From: Thozetella sp. PMI_491
Lineage: Eukaryota; Ascomycota; Sordariomycetes; Chaetosphaeriales; Chaetosphaeriaceae
Direction: 5' to 3'
DNA: 64,000 nt
Assembly: GCA_021432635.1 (NCBI GenBank)
Contig: MU270102.1
Span: forward strand, 124,001 to 188,000
Below, piece by piece: positions 31,829-43,504 of this stretch. Every line of letters begins with the position of its first letter. The stretch's first letter is position 1. Both the position numbers and the translations under genes were made by a program. The notes under the pieces are model-generated. The model did not search any database and was not told the DNA's origin. It saw only the letters and a list, made by a program, of their open reading frames with translations.

Positions 31829-34072
31829 CTAATCCAAGCCCGGAGGCTCGGAGCCGTGCACGTTGAGGCCGTCTACAAGGCCGTCCCAGTCCAAAAAGCC
31901 CGTTTCCCAACCCAGCCCCAGTTTATCGTCAAACGCCTTGTCCCACCCAGGCGCGCCGTCGCCCATGAGCGTGTCTTCAGTGCCACCCGCCGCCTCCCCA
32001 GCCCCTGGAGAAGGAGGATCGATAGCCCGCCGGAGCAGCCACGCCTTTTCCCTCAAAACTTCTAGGACCGCCCACTTGTCGCCGCCGCTGCCGGAGCCCA
32101 TGTCTTGGCGCTGGCGCCGGGCAGCCTCCAGCGCGAACGTAGCGTCGATGGCCTTCCACGCTCGCTCTGCGTTGGGCCCGAAGGGCTTCATCCTGAGATG
32201 CCACAGAATGTACAGCAAGACGTGGTACTGCGGGTAGATCTCGCCTGTCCAGCGGTAGTTTCGCATGAGCTCGTCCATTTGTAGCTCGATGTTCAGTTCT
32301 AGGATCTCGCATCCGTCCACCAGACTCTCCTCGGAGAGGCGTGCCTCGGCAGACTCACTCTCTGTCCCCCCAAGATAGATCCACTGCTGCCGACTGACGA
32401 AGTCTAGCTTTCTCATCATCACGCTGATGATGAGCGACACTGCTCTTTGGAGGGGAATCACCGGGTTGCAGCACGACAGGTGCGCGGCTACCCGCGCCTT
32501 GAGCTTGTCCATGGTTTCTCGCCGCACTGACTCGCCGGCTGTAGCGCCTTGATGCTCCCGGACGGCCGGTATGAGGCGATACAAGGTCTGCACAGTGCTG
32601 CTTGTCTCGTAGAGGAGGGTCGCCATGGTCATGTCGGTAAAGCGCCCGACGGGCGGGACCGGCGGCTCTGTCATCGCCGGGTCCAAGGCACTGTCATCGA
32701 CACAAAGCGGCTTTTGCGTGTCGGTGGAAGGGTCGACGCAGTTTATATCTAGACCATGGTCCTCCTGTGCCCTGCAGTCGTGCGTCACAATGTGCCACCA
32801 CAGGCGGCGTCGCATCTCCACCTCGAATGGAGGCAGGCCGAACCGGGACGGATCACGGTGTAGGCCGAGGGACTGCGCTAGGCGGATCGCAACGCCGTTG
32901 ACGACCCAGAGGGGCCGACCCATAGTGTGCGCTCTCGCATTTTGCTGTATCGGGTCAGCACGTCGATCAACATGAGGGTTAGGCCATGATCGGGAGCACA
33001 CATACCAAGTAGAGTGCGAGCGCCTGCAGCGACATGACGCTGGGGCGGTCCAGGATGTCTGCGGCAGCGAGCGAGATTTCCAGCCCGTTTCGGAACTGGT
33101 CGAGTGAAGCGACCTTCTCCTGTTCGAGGATGTTCATGACCTCTTCCGGGGTGAGAGTAGTGATGGCGGCGAAGTAGATAGCAAACATGAGGCTTCGAAC
33201 GTCGGGTGCTGCGTTCTCTGGATCGTCTATTGCCGCGTAGATGGTTACCTGAGCGCTCGGGATGTGGATGATCTTGCTCAGGGCGTCGACGTTCTGCACG
33301 TAGACTTGCAAGAGGCGGACGGCCTGCCATTTTCGGGGGTGCAGGCTGGCATCGGCGCCAAAATCTGCCTGGCGCGGGCGGGGATATGAGGCGAGACTCA
33401 ATAGGCCGAAGGACAACGGCGCAGAGGGGGTTCGTCCGTCGCCCTCCGGAGTCTCTGGCCCATAGCCTCTCGGCGTGGCAAGGACGGACTGGATCTCCCT
33501 CTCCTGGGTAAGATGTTAGAGGGGAGCCAGAGATAGTAGAAAATGTGGGTGTTCAAGATTACCTCCTCAAGGACACGAGACAAGAGAATCTCGTTGACAT
33601 AGTGGCTAGCATCGTTGTTGCCGTTTTGGACAAGCATGCCGAATGGGGCCTTGTCGGACGGAGCTCGGTTGGGGGCTGCCGCGGATTCGGGGTGGTCCTC
33701 TACCCATTTGGACGTATCTGCATCGGAAGAACCGGATCCCGAGGCCTCGGCCTTCAGAGGCGCGTCGCTGGATATGGCCACGATGGTCCGCTCCAGCTGG
33801 GCCAGGCGGCTGGCGATGTCGGAGATGGTGGCCTTTTCCTTGCGCGGGGCGGCGCTGGATCCCGAAGGATAGCAGCAGAGCACGCCCATTCGCGTGCAGG
33901 TCGCACATGGCAGCTTCTTGTCGCACCGCACTTTCCTTCGGTGGCATAGGGCGCAGGACCGCTCGATCCGGCGAGTCCTCGCGGAAGCCTTGTTGACCCC
34001 GCCGTTGACGAATTGGGGCGAATTCCGCGCCGCTCCGTCCAGGTCTTGCACTGGCGGTGCGTTGGTATCCAT
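31829..34072 (-). CDS. Zn2Cys6 transcription factor with fungal-specific middle domain
   Basis: Three exons: 34072-33563, 33503-33006, 32944-31829; 707 aa. Introns GTAATC..ACCCAG and GTATGT..ATACAG keep phase 0. The binuclear cluster CALCHRRKVRC and CATCTRMGVLC is at residues 40-66 (C-x2-C-x6-C-x6-C-x2-C-x6-C), after a basic stretch, and is followed by a short coiled-coil (SDIASRLAQLERTI). The middle homology region includes ALYLQNARAHTMGRPLW and IRLAQSLGLHRDPSRFGL, then FEVEMRRRLWWHIV, all hallmark motifs of the fungal_trans domain. It is a nuclear activator or repressor binding CGG-type sites. Its targets are not evident: the nearest genes are the deaminase (convergent) and an MFS permease 1.6 kb away. 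Confidence 0.94.
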
Positions 34073-35709
34073 CTTTTCCCTGGGCACCACGCATCGGTGC
34101 TTGCTTGATTGAGGCGGGAATTGCGCTGCTGCCAAGGTCCACCCTTAAGGCGCGACACAGAGCCGCAATGACAAGTTGAGGTCAGAGGAAGGCTGGAGAC
34201 CATTGGCCATTAGTGGATTGAGCTAGTGCGAGGTGCTCGGTACTTGGGTTCGGCCCTATCGGGCTATTCGGCCGTAAGGCCGGCGCCCACACAAAACAGT
34301 GGCCTAGACACCTGTCGGCGCTAAAAATGCAAACTCTAGCCCCTAAGTACACTGGACAGCGTCTGAGCATCCGAGTCGAGTCACATTTACGTCGGGAAAC
34401 GGTAGGATCAATGGGAACAAACATCCAATGTCGTATCTCCATTGAATAAACTAGTACTGAAAGAGCCAGGATACATCAGTAAAGTAACAAAGCCAGCCTA
34501 TTTGGTATCGAAGCGCCGCAAACTCTACGGCGACGTGCGCAAGAATGAGCATGCTGCAGGGTATGCGGCGCACCACAACACGTGGTACTCCGCAGGCCAC
34601 CGGGCCAGCTAGGTGACTTTGAAGAGGGGCTGCACACCCTTACGAGGAATGATGCCATGGCATCGAGCACTCTGGAACAACATGCAGGGGCGCAGCCCGA
34701 ATCGGCGTTCAAGAGAGCGGATAGTGAAGCCGATGCGAGGAAAGTATAGACCCACCGCATCTATTACCACAATCTCGGGCCCAGGCGCCGCGCCATGCCC
34801 TATACGCTACGATCGCCAAGTAACTCTAGGGTCCTGGTGACCCATGTCCCATGTCCACACAACCCTGCGCCCTGTTATGCTCGCAGCCAGTGTCCACTGG
34901 TAAGAGATCACGGCGATAAGGGTGGCCGAGGCCGGGCGAGATACAGAGCACCGAGCCTTGTCGTCTACCCCGACAGCCACGTCATGAAAGGCGTTGTTGG
35001 TCCAGTGAGACGCAACTACTTGTGTTGTGTGTGTGTCTGCGTGCTCGTAAGGCCGACGGAAAGCCGTGTTGGTTGGTGGTTTCGGGCATGTAGGGCAGAT
35101 CGGGGTTTACCTCGACCCGAATGCATGGAATAGATTAGAAATTGGATATACTCGTAGCGTCACAGCATGCGGCTCACCCGAGTGCGAGTAAGGCGATGGT
35201 AAGCAAGCTTAGGTTGAAGCAGCTCAAAAGGGGAAGAGCCGGAAGAAAAGGAAACCAAGCCTTCGGCGCAACTCCTGATTGGCAGGAGAGGGAAGAGGGG
35301 GGCACAATTGTGGTGTTTTCCAGCCAATCATCTTGCGACGGCCTCGGCGCAGGATAGTCGCCGCGCCGAAGCCTGCGCCGATGGCGTCTCGGCCTTGGTA
35401 GGCGCACCGTGGTTTCGGCCGCCGACGCCGTCACGGAACACGGTCTCGCCTTCAAAGGAGCGCCGGAGGAGGCTCGAGGGTAGAAACAAGACATGACACA
35501 GAGAATATAAAGTGGTTGGCTCGCGTTTCCCTTTCCCTTCTCGGTTACGTGCATCGACATCGACATCACATGAGTAGCCCTCACTCCAGTGCCTCGCCGA
35601 ACGATTTCTTTCCGCCCAAAACACGCCAGGCAGTACCGCAGACCAGCTCCACAGTTAATCTTGAAAAATCAGTCTGCGTGAACACGTCTTCATCAAATTT
35701 TCATCCACC
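34073..35709. promoter_or_regulatory. Divergent promoter region, no gene seen
   Basis: About 1.6 kb between the Zn2Cys6 gene (-) and the MFS gene (+). A TATAAA at 35506-35511, about 200 bp before the permease ATG, is a plausible core promoter, and C/T-rich sequence follows it. A short GT-repeat stretch lies near 35025. No coding frame with recognisable product. Confidence 0.45.
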
Positions 35710-37193
35710 ATGTCATCGACCGACTCCGATACAGTAAAGCCTGAGGAGCGCAGTGGCGCGCCAGGCTTGAGCGACAACGAGGGAATCATCTCAGAGCTAG
35801 AGAAGGGAGAGGCGCCCCAGGGGCCGCCGGTCTGGGTCAATGACGCTCCGGATGGTGGCGTGGTCGCCTGGCTCGTCGTGCTTGGCGCTTGGTGTACCTC
35901 CTTCTGCAGTTTCGGCTGGCTCAACAGTTCGTTACCCCCGCCGTCGTTTGGCTTCTCAGAGAGCTCGTGTTTCTGACATTTTGCAGGCGTCGGCGTGTTT
36001 CAAGAGTACTATGCAAGCGGGCCCCTCCGCGGATATTCGTCCAGCACGATCGCGTGGATTCCCTCCCTTCAGGTGTTCTTCATGATGGCCATGGTAAGTC
36101 CCGGACAGCTCCAGCGAAGCATCGGCGGATTCCTCGCTTCAAATCTTCCCTGGCACCATATTTCTAACCTAATCACTAGGGTCCCATCGTCGGGAAGCTC
36201 TTCGACAAGTATGGGCCACGGTATCTGATCCTCGGCGGGACGTTCCTGCACGTCTTCGGCCTGATGATGGCGTCTCTGTCCACCGAGTACTACCAGCTCT
36301 TGCTTTCGCAGGGCATCTGCAGCGCCATCGGCGTCTCTGCCATCTTCCAGCCCTCCCTCGGCTGCATCATGGGCTGGTTTCACAAGAAGCGCGGCATCGC
36401 CTACGGCATCCTTGCTACCGGATCCTCGCTCGGCGGTGTCATTTTCCCCATTATGCTGAACCAGCTGATTCCCTCAGTGGGTTACGGATGGGCCATGCGT
36501 ATCTCGGCCTTCTTGATCCTCTTCCTCCTCATCATCGCGAACCTGACCGTCAAGGCGCGTCACCCGCCCCGTCCTGGCAACTTGTCCAAAGAACAGATGA
36601 CTCGGCCGTTCAAGGAGACCCCATTCCTCTTCCTCATGGGCGGCATGTTCCTACTTACCTTTGGTATCTATGTCCCGATCAACTATCTTCCGTCCCAGGC
36701 CATCTCGGCCGGCATCGACCCGGGTTTTGCGCCGTATCTTGTCGCTATCCTGAACGCTGCCAGCCTCTTCGGCCGCCTAACTTCAGGCTTCGCCTCCGAC
36801 AAGATTGGCAAATTCAATACCTTCAGCATCTCGTGCTACGTAACGGGGATCCTTGTTCTAGCTCTCTGGATTCCCGCTGCCAACTCGCACAGTGGCATCA
36901 TCGCCTTCAGCGCGCTGTTTGGCTTCTTTTCCGGCGCTTACGTATCCCTGATCGGCGCCTTGGTCGCCCAGATCTCTCCACTGCCGGAAATTGGATATCG
37001 GACAGGCCTGGTCTTCTTGATCTCGGCCCTCCCTGGCTTGGTCACGAGCCCGGTTGCCGGCGCCATTCTTTCTAATACGCATAGCTGGATCAATCTGATG
37101 ATCTTCTCCGGCGTCTTCCTAATGGTCGGCACTTCTGTCATCTTCGGCGCCCGGGTTTCGCAGGTCGGCTGGAAACCCACCGGTGTGTTTTAA
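35710..37193 (+). CDS. MFS transporter, monocarboxylate-permease-like
   Basis: Three exons: 35710-35926, 35987-36093, 36180-37193; 445 aa. An acidic cytoplasmic N-terminus precedes [18 protein letters not shown], the classic DGGxGW-type entry to helix 1 in this group. The spliced [13 protein letters not shown] and the [14 protein letters not shown] loop after helix 2 follow. [16 protein letters not shown] marks helix 5. Twelve hydrophobic segments are visible. It is in the same group as the permease at 5026 but clearly diverged, so not a recent duplicate. Plasma-membrane uptake or efflux of a small organic acid or metabolite is the usual role; the cargo is unknown. Confidence 0.93.
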
Positions 37194-37832
37194 TGGCCCT
37201 GGATAGAGCGGGCATAGAGACAACTTCATTATTGTAACCACTTTAATTAAGGCATCTGACTTGCATCAAATGGGGGTTTAGACATAGGGATTGAGTTGGC
37301 GCGGACACGGCATAGATGCAGGGAGGAACACTTGGTCTCAGTTTACCTGGACAAAATAGACCGCCTGTAGATCGCCATCAGGCTGGATGGTTATTAATCA
37401 TAGCATATAGAAGGCTCGGGGTGCCCCGGAGCGTCTTTTTGTATCTGACTTCAAATAGCAAATACCTCTCTCTACAAACTTTATCAACATTGACTTGTAC
37501 CATCTGTACGGACTATGGATTGGTAAGTAGGGGTTGTTTTAAAGTAGCCTCCGACAGCTTTAGCTGCTAGTTGCCACTCATTCGTCTGGGGAGTTGCCAA
37601 CGCAATGTAACGCTTGCGCATTCGAACTACGATATGTCACGTTGCTAGGCAAGTGAGCCTCTTCATTTTCACGTATGCCACGGCTTGGCATTCCAGAATC
37701 CGGAGGGGATTGATGGGATTTGAATTGTCTATCTAATACTGGACAAGACTAACAACAGTCTGTAGCCGCATTTTCGGCGTCCTCGCAAGTGAGGTGTATC
37801 AATCCCCATGTATCTGTTTTTGGCCCAATCGC
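37194..37832. other. Intergenic, 3' ends of two convergent genes
   Basis: About 640 bp between the permease (+) and the cyanovirin-N gene (-). No gene seen. Confidence 0.5.
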
Positions 37833-38352
37833 TCAGTTATAGACGAGGTTACCGTTGTCGTTGCCGATGCGCTCGCCTAGGTTGACATCACGCTCATGCC
37901 AGTTGCCGTCTGCGTCGCGGAGCTCAGCGCGGAGGACGGGAACTGTTAGAGAAGGCGTCCGTCAGCTCTAGCTTTTATATAGAGACGGTTGCACTCCATT
38001 GCGTGTCGCACTCACCGTTGTCACCACCCTCAACGGAAAAGCGAATGTTCTGGGCGCTCTCGGAGAAGTTCTGTGAGCCCCACTCGAAGGTTCCTGCCAA
38101 GTGGTTAGCGGGTTGTGTCGAAGATGGGCGTGAAGAAAAGACGCAGCAGCGGGGCAACGCCGGCCACTTCGCGGCGGATGAGCAGAAGGGGGCCGTGACA
38201 TGTGGCGGTAGAGACGCACCGTTGTTGTTGCCGATGAAGTCGTTGAGGTTGATCTCGGTATCCGACTCCGAGCCGTCCTCGCGGCGAACTTTTGCGCGGA
38301 GGATGTGGCCGTCGTCGACGCGGATGTCGCTGGAGCTGGCGTGGAAAGACAT
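37833..38352 (-). CDS. Cyanovirin-N homologue (CVNH) lectin-like protein
   Basis: Three exons: 38352-38220, 38093-38016, 37942-37833; 106 aa. Both introns fall after the first base of a codon. CVNH proteins are two pseudo-symmetric halves that bind high-mannose sugars. Here each half shows the repeat: SSDIRVDDGHILRAKV..INLNDFIGNNNG and NIRFSVEGGDNVPVLRAELR..VNLGERIGNDNG. The protein is about the size of a single CVNH domain, with no signal peptide and no cysteines, which is common for fungal type III CVNH proteins. It is probably cytosolic or released without a leader; carbohydrate binding is likely and the biological role is unknown. Confidence 0.92.
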
Positions 38353-41035
38353 TTTGCAGGCTATTCAAGGATATAAAGTTCAAGTTACTGTTGGAAGGGA
38401 TTGTCAAGAGGTGCGCTCGCGGGGAGCTGGAGAACTAAAAACCTCTCCTTGCCTTTTGTATCTGCGGTGTACACCCCACCTCGCCCGCTCGATTCGACCA
38501 GCAGCGACATTTTCCCAGCGATCCCGCCATTTCCGCTGTGAATGGCGCTGAAACCCATTCACGCGCATGTAACGCAAGTGGAAGACAGATCATATGCAGC
38601 TCCACCCGACTGTACCCGAGCCAAGTGTGAGATACTGTGTGCTCCAGGGGCAGGATTCAAGCCTGCTTAGCCGAAGCGTGAACAGCTGTCATGGCACACG
38701 CCCTAGTTGAACCTTCCCCGTCGCTCCGCCGCTGCGCCTGCTGGTACCTTGAAAGCTAAAGCAGCAACTCAAGCTAACTAGTGCTCTTTAAGCATCCCCC
38801 TAAGCACATTAGAATTTTGCGAGAGGCGCAGCTGGGCGGCCAGTCCGGCGCGGCAGTGCTCTTGTGCCATCGCAGGTTACGTGGTGTGGAGCTCCTGGGG
38901 CTGCCCAAACCCTCGTGCACCCTAGTGCCATCCTCGTGCACCCTTGGCACTAGGCCGCACCAGCCGGCCCGCACCTTGAAGGGGGTAGGGAGGGTCCTCT
39001 GCAATTTGATAGGTCAGGGGTTTGTTTACCCTACGCAGCCCAGGAGATGGGCCGCTTTGCCAAGTGAGGGGCATGCATTGAACCACGAAGCCCCGCCTGT
39101 ATGGAGCCCAGCGGCCACACTCGGCGCCTCTCGACACGACAACTCGCCGCGTCTCACGCCACGCCTCTCAGCTCGCGCATAGCCAGATGCCCTCGTCATT
39201 GGGGCATGTGCATGACCAAGTCGAGCCCATGAGTCCAATTGGTGAAGTAGTTCCATGCTGTTTGGGTGGTCCGGCAAAATCTTGATCCCCTTCTCCTCCC
39301 CCCTCCCCCCCCTTCCCCATTCCCCCTCAATAGTGGATGGAGGAACCTTTCCTTGAGCACCGCCTATAGAGCTCGCCCAGCTTGGCGCCTTAAACCACGT
39401 GGCTAGTTCGTAGCATATGGTTACAGCAAGACGAGCTCGTAGGGGAACGACGCCATTGAACTGTCTCATGCTGCAATCATCATCGAATTTCCCTCCGGAT
39501 TGGCGTGGAGTTCCAGGGGGGGGAGCCAACTTGAATACTTCCACGGCTAAGGGAGAGTATGGGTGTAACGAGGGTCAGTCGTCGAGCACGTTGTCTGGAG
39601 TAAAATACGCAATACTTGGTTCGCCCGAGCGTTCTTTTCTTGCAGCAGGTCTAGACTACGGTCGATCAACTTAGTCTTAGTCATTTCTCGGCCCGCAACA
39701 AGGTCTCCCGGGTAGCTGTTGTTAGACAGTGGTTGGAAAATGAATCGTGTGCGAGGCGTTACTCCTATCATATGATTGGCACATGAATCCTTTGGCATCT
39801 GACGTCCACCGTAGGCGGCGGCCATACCACTGGATAGCAGGGCTAGAAAGTGGTACGAAGCAAGGGACCTATCGAGTATGAATTTACGACTGGAATCGAT
39901 GTTCAGGACATATCCAAACTCTGAGGACTCTTTCCGGTCCGACGTCATAACTACGGCCAGAGGTAAGGGGGTTGCCCCTGGCCCCCCACGTCGTCATGTA
40001 CAGCATGAAGCCTATTCGAGCGATGTCTTTAACGCTTCAAGAAGGAGATATCAATGACCAGCCGAGTCGACATGTCGTGCCAACTATCGCACCATTATGT
40101 GTGGCTAGTCGAGGAATTCATATAGATTGAGGGGACTAGGTTGAATGAGACTGATCGCCAGGGCTGACCAGTGGGACAGGCAGACGAGTGGCGTTCAGCG
40201 GCCGAGGAAGGGGCTGGACCTCTTCCTCGGAGGGCAACGGCGTTCCTGGCTCGATGTCTCGGAACCGTTGCGTGACTGCATCTCAGTGTCTCGGGGACAA
40301 GCCCTTGATGACACAGCGAAGCGCCTCGAGAAGCAGTGCCTGCGGTGAAGTCCCAACCACCTTCCCATGTCTAGAGGCTGCATAATACCTCTCAACTCCA
40401 CCCAGCATCGCTATCCAGCGCCATGAGTCCCACGGTCTGGTCAGGAAATAGAGGGCGAGGCGAGTGATCAAAGTTGAGAGCAAGTGGGGCCGTGCAACGT
40501 TCGCTCATTTCACCCAAGTATGCGGAGCCGTCCCTGAAACATGAGTGGAACTAAAACACTCAACGGTGCACCTCGATCCATTTCGAGCCTAAGATCTCTG
40601 CATCTATGGTAAATCGCTGCTCGATTCTCACGATCCGCGTAGCTGTGACAGACAGCGACTGTGCATCGTAAATGGCGAGGGACGGGAAGTGGTCGGCTCC
40701 ATTCCTCTCCGCCAGGATGTGACGGAGGTATCAATTCCACCGGGGGCTTTCCTCCGCTGCGATTTGGTGTTGCTGGTTCTACCAGAATGCCTAAGGGTCA
40801 CGAAGGGCAAGACGCGGTTCGGGAAATGCCATTTGGGGTCGCGTCGATCCATCGTGGATTTAGTACAATATGTAGGGGCCGTCATCCTTGGCCCAGAGGC
40901 AGCGTATTCAACGCAACCTCCAGCTTCTGCTTTGCTGTCTTTCGTTGTTGAAGTCGGTTCGGACTTCGTCGATCACGTTCGCTCGGTCATACTCTCTTGA
41001 GTATTATACACGCCAGTCGTTCCTATCTCGCCAGG
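38353..41035. other. Long intergenic region, no convincing gene
   Basis: 2.7 kb. It holds promoters of the CVNH gene (left end) and the Thr-rich protein gene (right end). Short GC-rich stretches with internal word repetition occur near 38910-38960 (CTCGTGCACCCT twice). Open frames such as 39547-39948 (-) show no domain. Confidence 0.45.
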
Positions 41036-43504
41036 ATGGCCCGCCCGTCCGCCTTGTCTGGGGGCAAGTGGAGAGCCTACCTCTCTCTAGTGGCAATCCT
41101 CTCTGTCCTCTCGCCTGTCAATGCTGTCGCGATCCCCAACTTTGAACTCGCTGGTCTGCAGCAGCCGGCTGACAACATCTCCCCCGATGCCATTGTCATC
41201 GAGGGGCAAGTCAACAACGAAGCCATCCCCGCCGATGGCGCTGCCATCGAAGCGCGAGGCAAGGACGGCGTCCCCATGGCCGGCCTCCCCTTGCCCAGCC
41301 TCGGGCTGGGCCTCGAAGTGACAGTGCAACTTGTTACCGTGACCTTCACTTCGGTCACCGCCATGCCTACCTTTTTTTCGGCACTAAGCTTCTTGACTCT
41401 CCCCACATCGGTGGTTAAACTCGTGACGTTTCCCACTGTCACAGTTGGTGTCCACACGGCCCTATTCCCGACAGCCCTGCCAATAACCTTCACAACCCCA
41501 ACCTTTGGGTTTAAAACCTTCTCTATCCCCACCATTTCGCCGATTACGTACGTCATTCCGACTAGCAAGACTACGACCTCGACAGGTTCCTCTTCGACGG
41601 ACACCACCGAGACCACTTCTAGCACGAGCACGGTGACGGAAACCAGCACGGGGACCAAGCCGGCGACAAAGATCATTTCGACATTCAAGGATATTCCATT
41701 CACGAGCCTGTTCACGAGGTCGCTCACGTTCACTACCCACTCGATTCAGGAGATCACAAAGATCACCAATGTCGTCAAGCTTTCTACAATCGCTGTGCCA
41801 GCTACTAAATACATTCCGACAACGATCCAGAAGCCCTCGACGCAAATTATTAAGACCATCATCACCAAGCTTACGACGATCAAGGGCGTGCCGACGAAGG
41901 TGACGATCCCAACCTCGATCCTCAAGACCACTCTCGTCAAAATCCCTACGTCTCTTCCCACGACTTACAGGCTCACTAAGATCGAGTCCATCACGAGCAG
42001 GCTCACCCAAATCACGCCGCAAACCAACATTCTGACCAAGATTTCGCTGAGCACCGGCAGAATTTCGGGCATCTCGACCCAGCATTTCAACCTTACCACC
42101 GTCATCCCCACCACCTACAAGGTCACCAAGCTCATCCCGACTGTGGTCAAGTACCTCACAGTCATACCGACAAATGTCCCGTTCACCTCGATCGGGCTAA
42201 CCAAGTTCAATCTCACCACCGTGGTGCCCACCACGCTCTTCAAGACCCAGGTGAACCTCACCTCTTACATGTATACCGGAACCAAGCTCGCGCCCGTCAA
42301 CATCACCTCGCTCTTGGCCTTCACCAGCAATATCAATGTTATCAAGCCAGTTACTATTTTTAACACTTCCATCCTGACCAAGACCATCCAGTTGTCGTCG
42401 TTACTCCCTCTCACCCTCACTCAGATATCCGTCCAGAACATTACCATCACGACCACCACGCCGATCCTGGGCGGCATTAACACCGCAATCAACCCCCTCG
42501 ACACCAACGCGGCTTCTGCCGTAGCAAGTGCTCTTTCGGCGATCAACTCGGCTGCCTCGAACTTGGCCAATCCCTCCGCGATTGGCAGCGTGGTATCGAA
42601 CCTGGGAGGTGTTACCAGCGCCCTCGGCGCGGTTCCCACCGCGGTGAACAGCCTTGTCTCGCAGATCGCCTCCGGCTTGAACCCATCGCTGCTCAACGGT
42701 GCGGCTGGCTCATCCGTGAGCAGTCTCCTCGGGAACTTGCAGAGCGTCGCCTCGAACCTCGGCAACCTGCAGAGTGCGCTTACCGCCGTGCCCACCGGCG
42801 TCCTTGCCAGCGAGCTCAGCTCCGCACTGACGGGCGTGCCAGCGCAGATTACCAGCGTCCTCGGAGGCGCCACCAATGTCGTTGGAGGAGTCACCAGCGT
42901 TCTCGGTGGCGTTACAAGCGTGGTTAATGATGTCACCAGCGTTCTTGGGGGCGTCACTACCGTCCTCGGAGGGGTCACTAATGTGGTTGGAGGGGTCACC
43001 AGTGTGGTCGACCAAGTCACCAGCGTCGTTGGCGATCTCGGTGCGGAAGCCACCAGCGCTGTTGCCCAAGTTACGAGCGTCGCTGGAGAGGTCACAGATC
43101 TCACTGGCCAGCTGACCAGTATTCTGGGGAACATCATCAGCGCGATCCCGTCTCTCTCGCTCGGTCTGTCTCTGGGTCTGGGCGCCTCCAACCCCTCAAC
43201 CACTGCAGGCGGCGACGTCATCAATATCTCGAACCTGCTCGGCGGCGGCACCAATCCTACCGCCGCTGCTGGTGGTCTCGGTGGCCTGCTCGGCAGCGGC
43301 GCCAACCCTACCGCCGCTGCTGGTGGCCTCGGTGGTCTGCTCGGCGGTCTCCTCGGTGCCGCTACGCCTTCTGCCGCAATCCCTTCACTCGCCACCCCTT
43401 CCATCGCCGTCCCCTCCGTCTCGGTCCCCAGCGTCAGCGTCCCGTCGGTTACGCCCGCCGCCGGCCTCGGTGGCCTCCTCGGCGGCCTCCTCGGTGGTCA
43501 CTAA
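41036..43504 (+). CDS. Large Thr/Ser-rich secreted repeat protein, adhesin-like
   Basis: Single exon, 822 aa from the ATG at 41036 (MARPSALSGGKW), chosen because it begins a signal peptide (LSLVAILSVLSPVNA). Residues about 80-500 are a Thr/Ile/Pro-rich array of loosely repeated units (e.g. LTTVVPTTYKVTKLIP), with a short Ser/Thr block near 190-210. Residues about 510-720 switch to Ala/Val/Gly repeats of the type GGVTSVLGGVTSVV. The C-terminus is Gly/Leu-rich (GLGGLLGGLLGGH). No GPI site or cysteine framework. This composition suggests a heavily O-glycosylated wall or surface protein, perhaps in adhesion; no enzyme domain is visible. A 327-codon antisense frame is a by-product of the repeats. 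Confidence 0.8.
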   Translation: MARPSALSGGKWRAYLSLVAILSVLSPVNAVAIPNFELAGLQQPADNISPDAIVIEGQVNNEAIPADGAAIEARGKDGVPMAGLPLPSLGLGLEVTVQLVTVTFTSVTAMPTFFSALSFLTLPTSVVKLVTFPTVTVGVHTALFPTALPITFTTPTFGFKTFSIPTISPITYVIPTSKTTTSTGSSSTDTTETTSSTSTVTETSTGTKPATKIISTFKDIPFTSLFTRSLTFTTHSIQEITKITNVVKLSTIAVPATKYIPTTIQKPSTQIIKTIITKLTTIKGVPTKVTIPTSILKTTLVKIPTSLPTTYRLTKIESITSRLTQITPQTNILTKISLSTGRISGISTQHFNLTTVIPTTYKVTKLIPTVVKYLTVIPTNVPFTSIGLTKFNLTTVVPTTLFKTQVNLTSYMYTGTKLAPVNITSLLAFTSNINVIKPVTIFNTSILTKTIQLSSLLPLTLTQISVQNITITTTTPILGGINTAINPLDTNAASAVASALSAINSAASNLANPSAIGSVVSNLGGVTSALGAVPTAVNSLVSQIASGLNPSLLNGAAGSSVSSLLGNLQSVASNLGNLQSALTAVPTGVLASELSSALTGVPAQITSVLGGATNVVGGVTSVLGGVTSVVNDVTSVLGGVTTVLGGVTNVVGGVTSVVDQVTSVVGDLGAEATSAVAQVTSVAGEVTDLTGQLTSILGNIISAIPSLSLGLSLGLGASNPSTTAGGDVINISNLLGGGTNPTAAAGGLGGLLGSGANPTAAAGGLGGLLGGLLGAATPSAAIPSLATPSIAVPSVSVPSVSVPSVTPAAGLGGLLGGLLGGH

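Noticed and set aside
33606-34142. 178-codon minus frame overlapping the Zn2Cys6 exon
   Set aside because: Out-of-frame shadow; the zinc cluster is in the other minus frame.
39547-39948. 133-codon minus frame in the long gap before the Thr-rich gene
   Set aside because: No recognisable motif and no supporting splice or promoter features.
42421-43404. 327-codon open frame on the minus strand
   Set aside because: Antisense to the repeat zone of the 822-aa secreted protein; its Pro/Thr/Leu composition mirrors the sense repeats and there is no domain.
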